Below are positions 8,850 through 18,721 of a stretch of DNA of 64,000 bases, one piece after another. Origin of the DNA: Cyclobacteriaceae bacterium (GTDB taxonomy: Bacteria > Bacteroidota > Bacteroidia > Cytophagales > Cyclobacteriaceae); NCBI GenBank assembly GCA_028285445.1, contig JANQPQ010000032.1:1-64000 (forward strand). The letters are read 5' to 3'. Positions within the stretch are counted from its first letter, which is position 1. Every line of letters begins with the position of its first letter. The notes beneath the pieces were generated by a model. That model worked only from the letters and a program-made list of their open reading frames with translations. It did not search any database and was not told the DNA's origin. A program made the position numbers and the translations under genes.

Positions 8850-9502
8850 AGATAGGGGAATAGCAGATAGGAAAGTGTCAGAGAAATAATATTAATAGCC
8901 ACCAACACCAAAACTTCTTTCATACTGTTTTCCAGCGCCAGGCCGGCAATAGCATTTTTAGAAATTTTGATCACTAGCATGATCATTGGGATAATGGTCG
9001 GGAACCCCAGTACTGCAATTAGAAAAGGGCTACGTGAACTTTTAGCGCTAATTGCTGAAACTAAGGTTAGAAAGGTGGAAAATCCTGCGGAGGCCAGAAA
9101 TACAGCAAGCACAAAAACGGCAGAAGACTCCACTTTGTTTCCCATTAACAAGATGTAAAAAGCATACCCGATGGCAGCCAAGAGAAGCATCAGCAATATG
9201 TTGTAAACAGCTTTGGCGAGGATAATGGTAGTTGGGCTGGCTACACAGTAATAGTATTGATTTCGCTCCCCGGTTTCGTAGAAGCTGGTAGCCATGGCAT
9301 TCATGGCCCCGAAGAGCATGAGAATCCAGAACAGGGCGCTCCAGGTTGCAGCTCCAATAGAGTTGGCAGCCCCAGTAAATGTGAAGTAAAGTACGAAGAT
9401 ACTACTGACAAGATAGAGCAATACTCCACTGATGGAAGTTTTGCGCCTGAGCTCTACTTTCAGATCCTTCTTAAGTAGCTGCCAAAGTTCCTGGAAGAAC
9501 AT
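8837..9502 (-). CDS. ccmB: Haem exporter membrane subunit CcmB
   Basis: This 221-residue protein has six hydrophobic segments and is the permease part of the CcmAB ABC transporter that releases haem-loaded CcmE. The N-terminal 'LLKKDLKVELRRKTSI' is typical of CcmB. The ATP-binding partner CcmA is not in this window, so it must be encoded elsewhere. The gene begins only 3 bases after the stop of the Wzz-like gene, so the two are almost certainly on one transcript. Confidence 0.92.
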   Translation of the reverse strand: MFFQELWQLLKKDLKVELRRKTSISGVLLYLVSSIFVLYFTFTGAANSIGAATWSALFWILMLFGAMNAMATSFYETGERNQYYYCVASPTTIILAKAVYNILLMLLLAAIGYAFYILLMGNKVESSAVFVLAVFLASAGFSTFLTLVSAISAKSSRSPFLIAVLGFPTIIPMIMLVIKISKNAIAGLALENSMKEVLVLVAINIISLTLSYLLFPYLWRS

Positions 9503-9504
9503 AA

Positions 9505-10551
9505 TTACTCAACAGTACTCTGTTGACGCTTCTTTTCTACGGAACTCAAATACCGATTGAATTCAATAGCGAGGATCAGGAAGTATCCTAGCCCAACAGC
9601 CCACAGTATGGCGGTTAAGAGTCGGTTTTGAGTGCTGGTTCCTGGTGGCGAATGAATTGACGTAAAACCTTCGATGAGTTCGAAATCAGATTCGAGCATA
9701 ACTTCTCTTTCAATGGCCAACTTTCGCTTGTAGAGCACCTGATCCTCCCGAAAAATATCTATCGGATTTCCAAGATTGGGATCATTCAGAACAACATTAT
9801 TGGAGCCCTCACGGTTGTTGTTTCCTGATTTTTGGATGTAATTGAGCAGTACGAACTTCAGGCTGTCAAGCTTTTCAATTTCGTTCTCTAACTTCTCAAT
9901 TTCCGCCTTTTGTATATTCCTTGTAATTTCTATTCGCTTCTTGACGTAGCTTTGGTTCTTTAAATACTTTACTAGCGGCGCCTGTAGCTCAGCAAAAGAT
10001 GCCGGGTTAGAGGAGTAAGCCTCAATAGAATAAGATTTGGCATTTCTATCTTCAAGGTTCCCAATAACAGTGGCAATAAAGTCCGCACTCACATTCTTGT
10101 TTTTAAGCTCCTGCTTTGCAAGCTCTATGTCTATTAGTGTCTCTTCGCTGGTAACGGGGGTGAATTCAAACCTCCCTATTTCTGCGGCTGTCTCACTGCT
10201 AATGCCAAGCAGTTCTGCCAGCTGATTGGCTCCCGAGCCGCTAAGTCTGTTAAGATTGCCTAGCGAAGCCTCTACCAGTACGGGATCAAAATAATCACAG
10301 CTAATTAATAAAGACGATACATAAGTTGGCTTTGATATCCGATTGTAACCAAAAGCGAGACCTACACTGCCAGCTACCAGAACTACCAAGAGCCACTTAT
10401 ACCTTATTGTATATCGACGAAAGGCAACAACTGCCAAAACCACCGAGGTAACCATGCCCTTAAGCAGGCGGCCAACAGATGCAAAGACTTCCTTAAGGTC
10501 TATTTCATCATCGCTGTTAGTTCTGATGTTATTGCCGATTTCTTCTTTCAT
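9505..10551 (-). CDS. Wzz-like polysaccharide chain-length determinant
   Basis: This 348-residue inner-membrane protein has the Wzz layout: a cytoplasmic start, a first membrane helix near residues 52-68, a long periplasmic region with a coiled-coil stretch ('RNIQKAEIEKLENEIEKLDS', about 210-230), and a second helix near 311-328. It ends about 20 residues after the second helix, so there is no fused tyrosine kinase of the Wzc type. It is read away from the plus-strand polysaccharide locus, from the shared 124-base intergenic region, and heads the ccm block. It probably sets the length of the polymer made by the neighbouring locus. Confidence 0.85.
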   Translation of the reverse strand: MKEEIGNNIRTNSDDEIDLKEVFASVGRLLKGMVTSVVLAVVAFRRYTIRYKWLLVVLVAGSVGLAFGYNRISKPTYVSSLLISCDYFDPVLVEASLGNLNRLSGSGANQLAELLGISSETAAEIGRFEFTPVTSEETLIDIELAKQELKNKNVSADFIATVIGNLEDRNAKSYSIEAYSSNPASFAELQAPLVKYLKNQSYVKKRIEITRNIQKAEIEKLENEIEKLDSLKFVLLNYIQKSGNNNREGSNNVVLNDPNLGNPIDIFREDQVLYKRKLAIEREVMLESDFELIEGFTSIHSPPGTSTQNRLLTAILWAVGLGYFLILAIEFNRYLSSVEKKRQQSTVE

Positions 10552-10569
10552 AATAGTCCTTTAGTGGCT

Positions 10570-10577
10570 CAAAAATA
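10570..10577 (-). promoter_or_regulatory. Candidate promoter box for the wzz-ccm-pur block
   Basis: The minus strand reads TATTTTTG at 10577..10570, a match to TAnnTTTG, 18 bases before the wzz-like ATG. No good TTTG-type upstream element is seen at the usual spacing, so confidence is limited. It lies in the 124-base divergent gap with the rfbB promoter. Confidence 0.35.
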
Positions 10578-10627
10578 GTTATTTTCTTCTAAATCGCTTG
10601 AGAAACCAACTTTCTGACAAGGGTAAA

Positions 10628-10658
10628 TTGGCATGGTCTGTTGAATGTTCTAAATTTG
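10628..10658 (+). promoter_or_regulatory. Promoter of the polysaccharide locus (rfbB)
   Basis: TTG at 10628-10630, a 20-base spacer and TAAATTTG at 10651-10658 match the Bacteroidota sigma-A consensus (TTTG or TTG, then TAnnTTTG). The rfbB ATG at 10676 follows 17 bases later. The longer open frame starting at 10598 would begin upstream of this promoter, which supports the 10676 start. Confidence 0.6.
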
Positions 10659-10675
10659 ATCATTTCCCATGTGGC

Positions 10676-11740
10676 ATGGCTAAAAGAAATATATTAATTA
10701 CCGGGGGGGCTGGTTTTATTGGGTCTCATGTGGTGAAGTTATTTGTAAGCAAATACCCGGATTACTCCATATACAATTTAGATAAGCTTACTTACGCCGG
10801 GAACCTCGAGAATTTAAGGGATATAGAGGATAAGCCAAATTACAAATTCATTCATGGTGACATTTGTGATAATGCCTTGCTGGAAGAAAATTTCAAGAAA
10901 TACGGATTCGATAGCGTTATTCATCTTGCTGCCGAATCGCATGTTGACCGATCCATTCATGATCCCCAACAATTTGTTCTGACAAATGTCATCGGCACAT
11001 TAAATCTGCTACGATGCGCACAGAACTGGTGGGGAAATTCACCTGGCGAAAACTTGTTTTACCACATTTCCACAGACGAGGTTTATGGCTCCCTTGGACC
11101 AAGCGGCCTTTTTAGCGAAACAACTCCCTATGACCCAAAGTCGCCATATTCGGCCTCTAAGGCTAGCTCGGATCATTTTGTGCGTGCATATGGCAACACT
11201 TTTAACCTGCCAATCTTAATCTCCAATTGTTCTAATAATTACGGCCCTTTCCAGTTTCCAGAGAAGCTTATACCACTCACAATCAATAACATTATTGAAA
11301 AGAAGCCAATACCCATATACGGTAAAGGCGAGAATATCCGGGACTGGTTGTACGTAGCAGATCACGCCAATGCTATCGATCTTGTATTTCATAAAGGCGC
11401 CATTGGGGAGACTTACAACATAGGGGCTGACAACGAATGGACGAACTTAAGTTTAGTGGAATTGATCTGTCAAAAGATGGATGCCAAACTTGATCGAAGA
11501 GCTGGCGAATCTGGTGGCTTAATTCAGTTTGTAACCGATCGCGCTGGTCATGATTTGAGATATGCTATAGATGCAGCAAAAATCAAAACAGAGTTGAATT
11601 GGCAAAAGAGTTATTCTTTTGAACAAGGTATTGATCTTACTATCGATTGGTACCTTAGTAACCATGAATGGCTTGACCGAGTCAAGTCCGGGGAATATAG
11701 AAAGTACTACCAGGGAATGTATAAAGACCTTACTCAATGA
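10676..11740 (+). CDS. rfbB: dTDP-glucose 4,6-dehydratase
   Basis: This 354-residue SDR enzyme converts dTDP-glucose to dTDP-4-keto-6-deoxyglucose. It shows the NAD-binding 'GGAGFIGSH' (residues 10-18), the dehydratase signature 'STDEVYG' and the catalytic 'YSASK'. The start is set at 10676, where the conserved N-terminus begins and a promoter lies just upstream. Its end overlaps rfbA by 4 bases (ATGA). Together with rfbA and rfbC it makes dTDP-4-keto-rhamnose, but no rfbD reductase follows. Confidence 0.96.
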   Translation: MAKRNILITGGAGFIGSHVVKLFVSKYPDYSIYNLDKLTYAGNLENLRDIEDKPNYKFIHGDICDNALLEENFKKYGFDSVIHLAAESHVDRSIHDPQQFVLTNVIGTLNLLRCAQNWWGNSPGENLFYHISTDEVYGSLGPSGLFSETTPYDPKSPYSASKASSDHFVRAYGNTFNLPILISNCSNNYGPFQFPEKLIPLTINNIIEKKPIPIYGKGENIRDWLYVADHANAIDLVFHKGAIGETYNIGADNEWTNLSLVELICQKMDAKLDRRAGESGGLIQFVTDRAGHDLRYAIDAAKIKTELNWQKSYSFEQGIDLTIDWYLSNHEWLDRVKSGEYRKYYQGMYKDLTQ

Positions 11741-12597
11741 AAGGCATAGTACTAGCAGGAGGCTCAGGAACGCGGCTTTATCCTATTACCAGTGTAGTAA
11801 GTAAGCAGCTAACACCGGTTTATGACAAGCCCATGATCTATTACCCTATTTCCACCTTGTTAATGGCGGGAATCAGGGAAATTCTCATTATCTCAACCCC
11901 CCGGGATCGGCCACTTTTTGAGCACCTGCTGAAAGATGGTTCCAGCCTGGGTTGTAAGTTCTCATATGCCGAGCAAGAGAATCCTAACGGCATTGCTGAG
12001 GCTTTTGTTATCGGGGAAGAATTTATTGATAATAAGCCGGTGGCACTCGTCCTTGGAGATAACATTTTTCATGGAGAAGGCCTGATGGAAGAACTGCAAA
12101 CCTGCGTTTCGCCCCAGGGAGGTATAATTTTCGCTTATCGTGTTGTAGACCCTGAGCGGTATGGTGTGGTTGAGTTCGACCAAAACCAGCGTGTGATAAG
12201 TATTGAAGAGAAACCAACAAACCCCAAAACGGATTACGCAATTCCAGGATTGTATTTTTTTAATGGTGATGTTGCTGAGGTTGCCAAATCCATTAAGCCC
12301 AGTGCCAGAGGAGAACTGGAGATTACCGAAATCAATCGGCACTACCTGGATTCCGGTAACCTGGAGGTACGAGTGATGGGTAGGGGCACGGCATGGCTCG
12401 ATACTGGCACCTTTGGCTCCTTAATGCAAGCTGCAAATTTCGTCCAGATAATAGAGGAAAGGCAAGGCCTTAAGATTGGCTGCATAGAGGAGGTGGCTTA
12501 TCGGATGAAGTACATTGATAGAACACAACTTGAAAACCTTGCAAGACCCCTAATGAATAGTGGCTATGGTGAATACCTAATGAAAATCATTTCATGA
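11737..12597 (+). CDS. rfbA: Glucose-1-phosphate thymidylyltransferase
   Basis: This 286-residue nucleotidyltransferase makes dTDP-glucose from dTTP and glucose-1-phosphate. The signature 'GGSGTRLYPIT' with the downstream lysine in 'SVVSKQL' (residues 8-24) is present, as are 'VLGDNIFHG' for metal and sugar binding and 'EEKPTNPKT'. Length equals the family norm. It overlaps both neighbours by 4 bases, so rfbB, rfbA and rfbC are translationally coupled. Confidence 0.96.
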   Translation: MKGIVLAGGSGTRLYPITSVVSKQLTPVYDKPMIYYPISTLLMAGIREILIISTPRDRPLFEHLLKDGSSLGCKFSYAEQENPNGIAEAFVIGEEFIDNKPVALVLGDNIFHGEGLMEELQTCVSPQGGIIFAYRVVDPERYGVVEFDQNQRVISIEEKPTNPKTDYAIPGLYFFNGDVAEVAKSIKPSARGELEITEINRHYLDSGNLEVRVMGRGTAWLDTGTFGSLMQAANFVQIIEERQGLKIGCIEEVAYRMKYIDRTQLENLARPLMNSGYGEYLMKIIS

Positions 12598-13130
12598 AAG
12601 TTATAACAAGCAACTTCCAGGGTTTGCTGGTTCTGGAACCCAAGCTACATTATGATGAGCGGGGGTACTTTATGGAAAGCTACAATCACAAAGTTTTACA
12701 GGCAGCTGGAGTTACCACAACATTTGTCCAAGACAACCATTCCTATTCGAAAAAAGGAGTTTTAAGAGGGCTGCACTTTCAGCGAGATGATTTTGCCCAG
12801 GCAAAGTTGGTGCGGGTAGTTCAGGGTGAGATTTTGGATGTGGTTGTTGACCTAAGGGAAGGCGACACATTTTGCCAGGCCTTTGCACTAAAGCTGTCTA
12901 ATGAGAACAAAAAGCAGCTATTTGTTCCCAAGGGATTTGCTCATGGGTTCGTAGTTTTAAGCGATGAAGCCCAGGTGCATTATAAGTGTGACAACTACTT
13001 TTCTCCCGATCATGAGGTTGGTATCAGGTATGATGATCCCGACTTGTCTATAGATTGGATGCTCCCTCAGAAAGACCTAGTTTTGTCGGAAAAAGACATG
13101 AGGTTACCCTATCTCTCTGAAATGGTCTAA
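12594..13130 (+). CDS. rfbC: dTDP-4-dehydrorhamnose 3,5-epimerase
   Basis: This 178-residue cupin-fold epimerase acts on dTDP-4-keto-6-deoxyglucose. The catalytic His is H61 in 'LRGLHFQ', and the conserved tyrosine region appears as 'VHYKCDNYFSPDHE'. Length is as expected (about 180). In most bacteria rfbD follows to give dTDP-L-rhamnose; here an epimerase of another class follows instead, 6 bases downstream. Confidence 0.95.
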   Translation: MKVITSNFQGLLVLEPKLHYDERGYFMESYNHKVLQAAGVTTTFVQDNHSYSKKGVLRGLHFQRDDFAQAKLVRVVQGEILDVVVDLREGDTFCQAFALKLSNENKKQLFVPKGFAHGFVVLSDEAQVHYKCDNYFSPDHEVGIRYDDPDLSIDWMLPQKDLVLSEKDMRLPYLSEMV

Positions 13131-13136
13131 ATAAGA

Positions 13137-14150
13137 ATGGAAAAACGAGTTATTGTCACGGGGGCTGCCGGTTTTATAGGTTACCATTTATCAAAACTTC
13201 TCAACCAACTTGGGTACAGTGTAATTGGCATTGACAACCTGAATGAGTACTACGATGCTCAGCTAAAGAAAGATCGCTTGTCGCAACTTGAGGAGAATTC
13301 AGGGTTTAGCTTTTACAAAGTAGATCTGTGCGATCATGATGCCATAAATAAGATATTTGCCGAACACAAGCCAGAATATGTGGTGAACCTCGCGGCACAA
13401 GCTGGAGTTCGCTATTCCCTGGAAGACCCATTCAAGTACACCGACAGTAACGTTACCGGCTTCCTAAGTATACTTGAAGCATGCAGACACAACCCTGTAA
13501 AGCACTTGCTGTTTGCTTCAACTAGCTCGGTATATGGGGCAAATACCAGAATGCCCTTTTCTGAGCATGACGCTGTTAGTCACCAGATATCTCTCTATGC
13601 TGCCACAAAACGTGCTAATGAGGCTATGGCACATTCGTATTCGGCACTGTTCGACATACCTGTTACCGGTTTACGATTTTTTACCGTATATGGGCCCTGG
13701 GGAAGACCTGATATGGCCCTCTTTAAGTTTACCAAAGCCATCCTGCAAGACACTCCCATCGATGTCTATAATCATGGGGAAATGAAAAGAGATTTCACCT
13801 ATGTTGAGGATATCGCCGAAAGTATTGGCAGATTGTTAGATAAGCCACCTGATGTAAATGAAAGCTGGGACGCTAATAACCCCGATCCCTCCTCGAGCTT
13901 TTGCAAGTACCGTATTTGTAACATTGGAAACAGCCAGCCTATTGAGCTCATTAGCTTCATTAATGTTATTGAAAAAGCACTAAACAAGAAGGCCAGGAAG
14001 AATTTGATGGAGATGCAGCCAGGTGACGTTAAGGCAACTTCTTCTGATGTTTCTGACCTGGAAGCAATAACTGAGTTTAAGCCTAAGACAAGCATTGAAG
14101 AAGGGGTGAAACATTTCGTTGACTGGTATCTTGAGTACTATCACAATTAA
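13137..14150 (+). CDS. NAD-dependent epimerase, UDP-glucuronate 4-epimerase type
   Basis: This 337-residue extended SDR has 'GAAGFIGYH' (residues 9-17), 'STSSVYG' and the catalytic 'YAATK'. The sequences 'IDNLNEYYD', '[10 protein letters not shown]' and '[15 protein letters not shown]' are hallmarks of the CapI/LpsL group, which interconverts UDP-glucuronate and UDP-galacturonate. Being next to a UDP-sugar 6-dehydrogenase fits epimerisation of a UDP-uronic acid. Exact substrate specificity is inferred from family resemblance only. Confidence 0.85.
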   Translation: MEKRVIVTGAAGFIGYHLSKLLNQLGYSVIGIDNLNEYYDAQLKKDRLSQLEENSGFSFYKVDLCDHDAINKIFAEHKPEYVVNLAAQAGVRYSLEDPFKYTDSNVTGFLSILEACRHNPVKHLLFASTSSVYGANTRMPFSEHDAVSHQISLYAATKRANEAMAHSYSALFDIPVTGLRFFTVYGPWGRPDMALFKFTKAILQDTPIDVYNHGEMKRDFTYVEDIAESIGRLLDKPPDVNESWDANNPDPSSSFCKYRICNIGNSQPIELISFINVIEKALNKKARKNLMEMQPGDVKATSSDVSDLEAITEFKPKTSIEEGVKHFVDWYLEYYHN

Positions 14151-14170
14151 TTACGCTCATTAACTTTAAA

Positions 14171-15421
14171 ATGGAAAAAATTGGAATAATTGGCCTCGGG
14201 TATGTAGGGCTCCCTTTGGCTGTTGAGTTTGGCAAGCAGAGAGAAGTTTTGGGTTTTGACCTTAATAGCTCTCGTATCGAAGAGCTGCGTGAGGGGGTAG
14301 ACAAGACCAATGAAGTAGAACCTGAGGAGTTAAAAGAGGCAACAAAGCTAGAGTTTACTGACGATGTAAGCCTGCTGTCAGGAGTTTCAATTTACATTGT
14401 AACAGTTCCAACGCCCATAGATGATTTCAAAACTCCAGACCTTGGACCAATAAAATCTGCAACCCGAACTTTGGGTCAGTACCTCTCACAGGGCGATATT
14501 GTAATTTATGAGTCCACCGTTTTCCCAGGGTGTACTGAAGAGATATGTGTACCGATTCTTGAAGAGGAAAGTAAACTAAAGTACAATACCGATTTTTTCG
14601 TGGGTTATTCTCCTGAAAGAATTAACCCTGGTGATAAAGAACATAGGTTGCCCAATATCTTAAAGATCACAAGTGGCAGTACGCCTGAGGTGGCTGAGCA
14701 AATCGATTTGCTTTACCAGGAAATTATTACCGCGGGCACCTACAAGGCCACGTCAATCAAAGTAGCCGAGGCAGCCAAAGTTATTGAAAACTCCCAGAGA
14801 GACGTAAATATCGCCTTTGTGAATGAGCTGTCTTTGATCTTCAACAAAATGGGTATAGATACAACCGATGTTCTTGAGGCCGCTGGTACAAAATGGAACT
14901 TTCTCAAGTTCCGCCCCGGACTGGTTGGAGGCCACTGCATAGGGGTTGATCCATACTACCTAACGCATAAAGCAGAAAGTGTAGGATATCATTCAGAGGT
15001 GATCCTTTCGGGGCGAAGAATAAATGACGGTATGGGTATATTTATTGCCAACCGAATGGTGAAGTTGCTCAACAATAATAGCAGAAACATAAGGGGTAGC
15101 AAGGTGCTGGTAATGGGGATCACTTTTAAGGAGAATTGCCCCGACATCAGAAATTCCAGGGTAATAGATGTCATAAAGGAATTGCAGGATTTTGGCATTC
15201 AGGTAGATGTTTATGATCCCTGGGCAGACAAAGCTGAGGTCTCCGAAGAATTTGGTATCGAATTGCAGGAAGAGATGGACAGCAGTTATGACGGGATAAT
15301 TCTGGCAGTAGCTCACGATTCCTTTACTACCATCGATTTTGAAAAGTACTCGAATAATGGAAGCCTGATCTTTGATGTTAAATCATTTCTACCAAAGGAA
15401 GTGGTACACGACAGGCTGTAA
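14171..15421 (+). CDS. UDP-HexNAc 6-dehydrogenase (TviB/WbpO type)
   Basis: This 416-residue nucleotide-sugar dehydrogenase oxidises C6 of a UDP-sugar in two NAD-dependent steps. It shows 'GLGYVGLP' (8-15), '[11 protein letters not shown]', '[11 protein letters not shown]' and the catalytic cysteine C256 in '[12 protein letters not shown]'. The sequence follows TviB/WbpO (UDP-GlcNAc or UDP-GalNAc dehydrogenase) more closely than UDP-glucose dehydrogenase. With WecB further down the locus, a UDP-ManNAc substrate (WecC role) is also possible. Confidence 0.88.
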   Translation: MEKIGIIGLGYVGLPLAVEFGKQREVLGFDLNSSRIEELREGVDKTNEVEPEELKEATKLEFTDDVSLLSGVSIYIVTVPTPIDDFKTPDLGPIKSATRTLGQYLSQGDIVIYESTVFPGCTEEICVPILEEESKLKYNTDFFVGYSPERINPGDKEHRLPNILKITSGSTPEVAEQIDLLYQEIITAGTYKATSIKVAEAAKVIENSQRDVNIAFVNELSLIFNKMGIDTTDVLEAAGTKWNFLKFRPGLVGGHCIGVDPYYLTHKAESVGYHSEVILSGRRINDGMGIFIANRMVKLLNNNSRNIRGSKVLVMGITFKENCPDIRNSRVIDVIKELQDFGIQVDVYDPWADKAEVSEEFGIELQEEMDSSYDGIILAVAHDSFTTIDFEKYSNNGSLIFDVKSFLPKEVVHDRL

Positions 15422-15432
15422 TACGATAAACC

Positions 15433-16569
15433 ATGTCATCCGCTAACGATCCAATTCGTATGGTCGATCTACTTACGCAATACCAGCGTATTAAGGAAGA
15501 GATTGATCAGGCGGTTTCGGATGTGCTAAATTCTGGTCAGTTTATTCAAGACAAGCACGTACACGACTTCGAAAAGACAATAGCAAATTTCCTTAATACC
15601 AGCCATGTTGTAACCTGTGGTAATGGCACGGATGCGCTACAAATTGCTTTGATGAGTCTTAAGCTTGAACCTGGCAGTGAGGTAATAGTACCTGCATATA
15701 CCTACTTCGCCACTGTGGAGGTGGTTGCGCTGTTGGGATTAACCCCGGTAATTGTGGATGTAGATCCAGAATTCTTCACCCTGGACCCGCGGTGCGTACA
15801 AGAAGCCATTACCGACAATACAGCAGCAATAATTCCAGTACACCTTTTTGGCCAGTGCGCTGATTTAGGCAGCCTGAAAAACATCGCCACAGAAAACGGA
15901 TTGTACATCATTGAAGACAATGCCCAGGCTTTTGGAGCAGACTATATTTTCCCTGATAACTCGCAAAAGAAAGCAGGAACTATCGGCCATCTGGGAACTA
16001 CCTCTTTTTATCCTACCAAAAACTTAGGTGCCTATGGCGATGGGGGTGCGGTATTCTGCGCCGACCCTGAATTAGAACGTCGGATAAGGTTATTGGCCAA
16101 TCATGGGCAGACCAGCAAGTACGTGCATGAACTTATTGGCATAAACTCCAGGCTCGATGAAATGCAGGCTGCAATCCTCGGTGTGAAGCTAAACCATCAA
16201 CATACTTTCAACCAACTTCGAAGGTCGGTTGCGGCCATTTATGAAAAAGAATTGGAGAATCTCCGGGAGGTAAAGCTCCCATCTACGGCCAGTTATTCTA
16301 CTCACGTATATCATCAGTATGTTATACAGGTGCAAAAAGGAGATAGAGAGGGGCTCATTAAGCACCTTACCACGGCAGGGGTGCCATCCAATGTTTATTG
16401 TCCCATCCCAATGCACAAACAGCAAGCAATGCAGGGAGTTTCATCCAATGCTCACTGCCCGGTTTCAGAAGACCTAGCTATGACGTGCCTTTGCCTTCCA
16501 ATGCATACCGAGTTGACGCAGGATGAGGTGTCATTTATTTGCGAGCAAATCTTGAATTATTACCAATAA
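15433..16569 (+). CDS. DegT/DnrJ/EryC1 sugar aminotransferase
   Basis: This 378-residue PLP enzyme transaminates keto-sugars bound to a nucleotide. The PLP lysine is K196 in 'FYPTKNLGAYGDGG', with the cofactor-binding 'IEDNAQAFGA' (E161, D162, Q165) and 'GNGTDALQIAL'. The most obvious keto-sugar supply is the dTDP-4-keto (or 3-keto) 6-deoxyhexose from rfbB and rfbC, or a 3-keto uronate from the dehydrogenase just upstream. It ends the first transcription unit; a hairpin and a new promoter follow. Confidence 0.92.
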   Translation: MSSANDPIRMVDLLTQYQRIKEEIDQAVSDVLNSGQFIQDKHVHDFEKTIANFLNTSHVVTCGNGTDALQIALMSLKLEPGSEVIVPAYTYFATVEVVALLGLTPVIVDVDPEFFTLDPRCVQEAITDNTAAIIPVHLFGQCADLGSLKNIATENGLYIIEDNAQAFGADYIFPDNSQKKAGTIGHLGTTSFYPTKNLGAYGDGGAVFCADPELERRIRLLANHGQTSKYVHELIGINSRLDEMQAAILGVKLNHQHTFNQLRRSVAAIYEKELENLREVKLPSTASYSTHVYHQYVIQVQKGDREGLIKHLTTAGVPSNVYCPIPMHKQQAMQGVSSNAHCPVSEDLAMTCLCLPMHTELTQDEVSFICEQILNYYQ

Positions 16570-16580
16570 ATGCCTGCGTA

Positions 16581-16603
16581 TTGCCCTCAGCAGCATAGGG
16601 CAA
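16581..16603 (+). terminator. Inverted repeat after the DegT gene, possible terminator
   Basis: TTGCCCT (16581-16587) pairs perfectly with AGGGCAA (16597-16603) around a 9-base loop. It begins 12 bases after the DegT stop codon and stands before the gmd promoter. The T-run (ATTTTC) comes only about 15 bases later, so termination efficiency is uncertain. Confidence 0.45.
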
Positions 16604-16642
16604 TTATCACAAGCAAATTTTCTACTTACTGGCTAAAAGCGC

Positions 16643-16650
16643 TACCTTTG
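16643..16650 (+). promoter_or_regulatory. Candidate promoter box of the gmd transcription unit
   Basis: TACCTTTG at 16643-16650 matches TAnnTTTG, 17 bases before the gmd ATG. The upstream element is weak (a TTTTC stretch near 16618-16622). The preceding hairpin and a 98-base gap, large for this locus, support a new transcript start here. Confidence 0.5.
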
Positions 16651-16667
16651 TGCACTTCAAAAATGAC

Positions 16668-17780
16668 ATGAAAAAGGCCTTAATAACAGGAATAACAGGA
16701 CAAGACGGCGCTTATTTGGCTGAATTGCTACTTAGTAAGGGATACGAGGTTCATGGAATTAAAAGGCGTAGCTCGCTATTTAATACGGATAGAATTGATC
16801 ATCTCTATGAAGACCCTCACGAGAAGGGTGTGAAGTTGAAACTCCACTATGGAGATCTTACAGATTCATCGAATATTATTCGATTGATACAGGAGGTAAG
16901 ACCAGACGAAATTTACAACTTGGGTGCAATGTCTCATGTTAGAGTGAGCTTTGATGCCCCCGAGTATGCCGCCGACGTTGACGCGTTGGGATCTCTGCGG
17001 ATCCTGGAGGCAGTTAGACTTTTGGGGCTTACAGATAGTACCAAAGTCTATCAGGCATCTACATCAGAGTTATATGGCTTGGTGCAGGCTGTTCCACAAA
17101 ACGAAAATACCCCGTTCCACCCCAGATCTCCATATGGCGTGGCTAAGCTTTATGGTTATTGGATAACGGTTAATTACCGCGAGGCTTATAATATGTTTGC
17201 CGCGAACGGGATTCTATTTAACCATGAATCCCCAATTAGAGGAGAAACGTTTGTTACTCGCAAAATCACAAGGGCCGCATCGCGAATTGCATTAGGGTTG
17301 CAAGATCAGTTTTATCTGGGAAACCTTGATGCCGAAAGAGATTGGGGGCATGCCAAGGATTTTGTAGAGGCCATGTGGCTTATACTGCAGCATGACAAAC
17401 CCGATGATTTTGTAATTGCCACTGGCAAGAAGGCCAAAGTAAGAGACTTTGTGAAAATGTCATTTTCAGAGCTCGGCATTGAGGTGGGATTCAAAGGAGA
17501 AGGTAAAGACGAGGTTGGCTACGTCGCTCAGTGTAATAATTCAGAATGGGATTTAGAAGAGGGGAAAGAGATCCTGAAAGTTGATGAAAAATATTACCGG
17601 CCCAGTGAAGTGGACCTGCTAATCGGTGATCCAACCAAAGCAAAAGAGGTGCTGGGCTGGGAGCCAAAACATACATTGGAAGAGCTCGTTCGAGATATGG
17701 TCACATCAGACTGTGAACTATTCAAGAGAGACAAATTTCTAAGGGACGGGGGTCATAAGATATATCACTATCACGAATGA
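16668..17780 (+). CDS. gmd: GDP-mannose 4,6-dehydratase
   Basis: This 370-residue SDR forms GDP-4-keto-6-deoxymannose. It has '[10 protein letters not shown]' at the N-terminus, 'GIKRRSS', 'ASTSELYG' and '[10 protein letters not shown]' (catalytic Tyr and Lys). An upstream in-frame ATG at 16650 would add six residues but coincides with the promoter box, so the ATG at 16668 was chosen. Its end overlaps fcl by 4 bases; together they make GDP-L-fucose. Confidence 0.96.
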   Translation: MKKALITGITGQDGAYLAELLLSKGYEVHGIKRRSSLFNTDRIDHLYEDPHEKGVKLKLHYGDLTDSSNIIRLIQEVRPDEIYNLGAMSHVRVSFDAPEYAADVDALGSLRILEAVRLLGLTDSTKVYQASTSELYGLVQAVPQNENTPFHPRSPYGVAKLYGYWITVNYREAYNMFAANGILFNHESPIRGETFVTRKITRAASRIALGLQDQFYLGNLDAERDWGHAKDFVEAMWLILQHDKPDDFVIATGKKAKVRDFVKMSFSELGIEVGFKGEGKDEVGYVAQCNNSEWDLEEGKEILKVDEKYYRPSEVDLLIGDPTKAKEVLGWEPKHTLEELVRDMVTSDCELFKRDKFLRDGGHKIYHYHE

Positions 17781-18721
17781 ATCAGGATGACAAGATCTAC
17801 GTGGCAGGTCACAATGGGATGGTGGGATCTGCCATTTTGCGTAAACTAAAAGCTGAAGGGTTCCACAACCTGGAGCTAAAATCTTCCCAGGAACTGGATT
17901 TACGAGACCAAAATGCTGTCCGAGATTTTTTTGATGATGTTCGACCAGACTATGTGTTTCTGGCTGCTGCAAAGGTTGGTGGTATCCTAGCTAACGATAC
18001 GCACCGGGCAGAATTTCTCTACGACAACCTGTCGATACAAAACAATGTTATTCATAGCAGTTATCTTTCAAAAGTAAAGAAACTGCTCTTCCTCGGGTCT
18101 TCATGCATTTACCCTAAAGAATGCCCTCAACCGATGAAGGAAGATTACCTGCTTACTGGAAAACTAGAGCCAACCAACGAGCCCTATGCAATTGCCAAAA
18201 TTGCGGGAATCAAAATGTGCGACTCATATCGAGATCAATACGGTTGTAATTTTATATCAGTAATGCCATCCAATCTTTACGGGCCAAATGACAATTACGA
18301 CCTGAAATCTTCTCACGTTTTGCCAGCCCTAATCAGGAAGTTCCATGAGAGCAAATCTGCTGGCCAAAACAAAGTTACCGTGTGGGGTAGCGGCAACCCT
18401 CTTAGAGAATTCCTTCACGTAGATGATTTAGCAACAGCTTGTATGTTTTTAATGAAGAACTATAATGAAAGGAATTTTATAAACGTTGGAAGCGGGGAGG
18501 AAATAAGCATAAGAGACTTAGCTAACTTAATCGCTGATATTGTTGGTCACCAGGCCACAATAGAATTCGATTCGACCAAACCAGATGGCACTTTGAGAAA
18601 AATTATGTCGAACGAGCGAATAAATGCGTTAGGGTGGGAGGCAAAAATCTCCCTGAGGGAAGGCATAGAAATAGCTTATAAGGAATACCTGGATCACCAC
18701 AACCAAGAAATAGTACCTTAA
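17777..18721 (+). CDS. fcl: GDP-L-fucose synthase
   Basis: This 314-residue SDR performs 3,5-epimerisation and 4-reduction of GDP-4-keto-6-deoxymannose. It shows 'GHNGMVGSA' (11-19), 'LGSSCIYPK' and the catalytic 'YAIAK', with the family-typical '[11 protein letters not shown]'. It is coupled to gmd by an ATGA overlap. The product GDP-L-fucose would feed one of the glycosyltransferases downstream. Confidence 0.96.
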   Translation: MNQDDKIYVAGHNGMVGSAILRKLKAEGFHNLELKSSQELDLRDQNAVRDFFDDVRPDYVFLAAAKVGGILANDTHRAEFLYDNLSIQNNVIHSSYLSKVKKLLFLGSSCIYPKECPQPMKEDYLLTGKLEPTNEPYAIAKIAGIKMCDSYRDQYGCNFISVMPSNLYGPNDNYDLKSSHVLPALIRKFHESKSAGQNKVTVWGSGNPLREFLHVDDLATACMFLMKNYNERNFINVGSGEEISIRDLANLIADIVGHQATIEFDSTKPDGTLRKIMSNERINALGWEAKISLREGIEIAYKEYLDHHNQEIVP

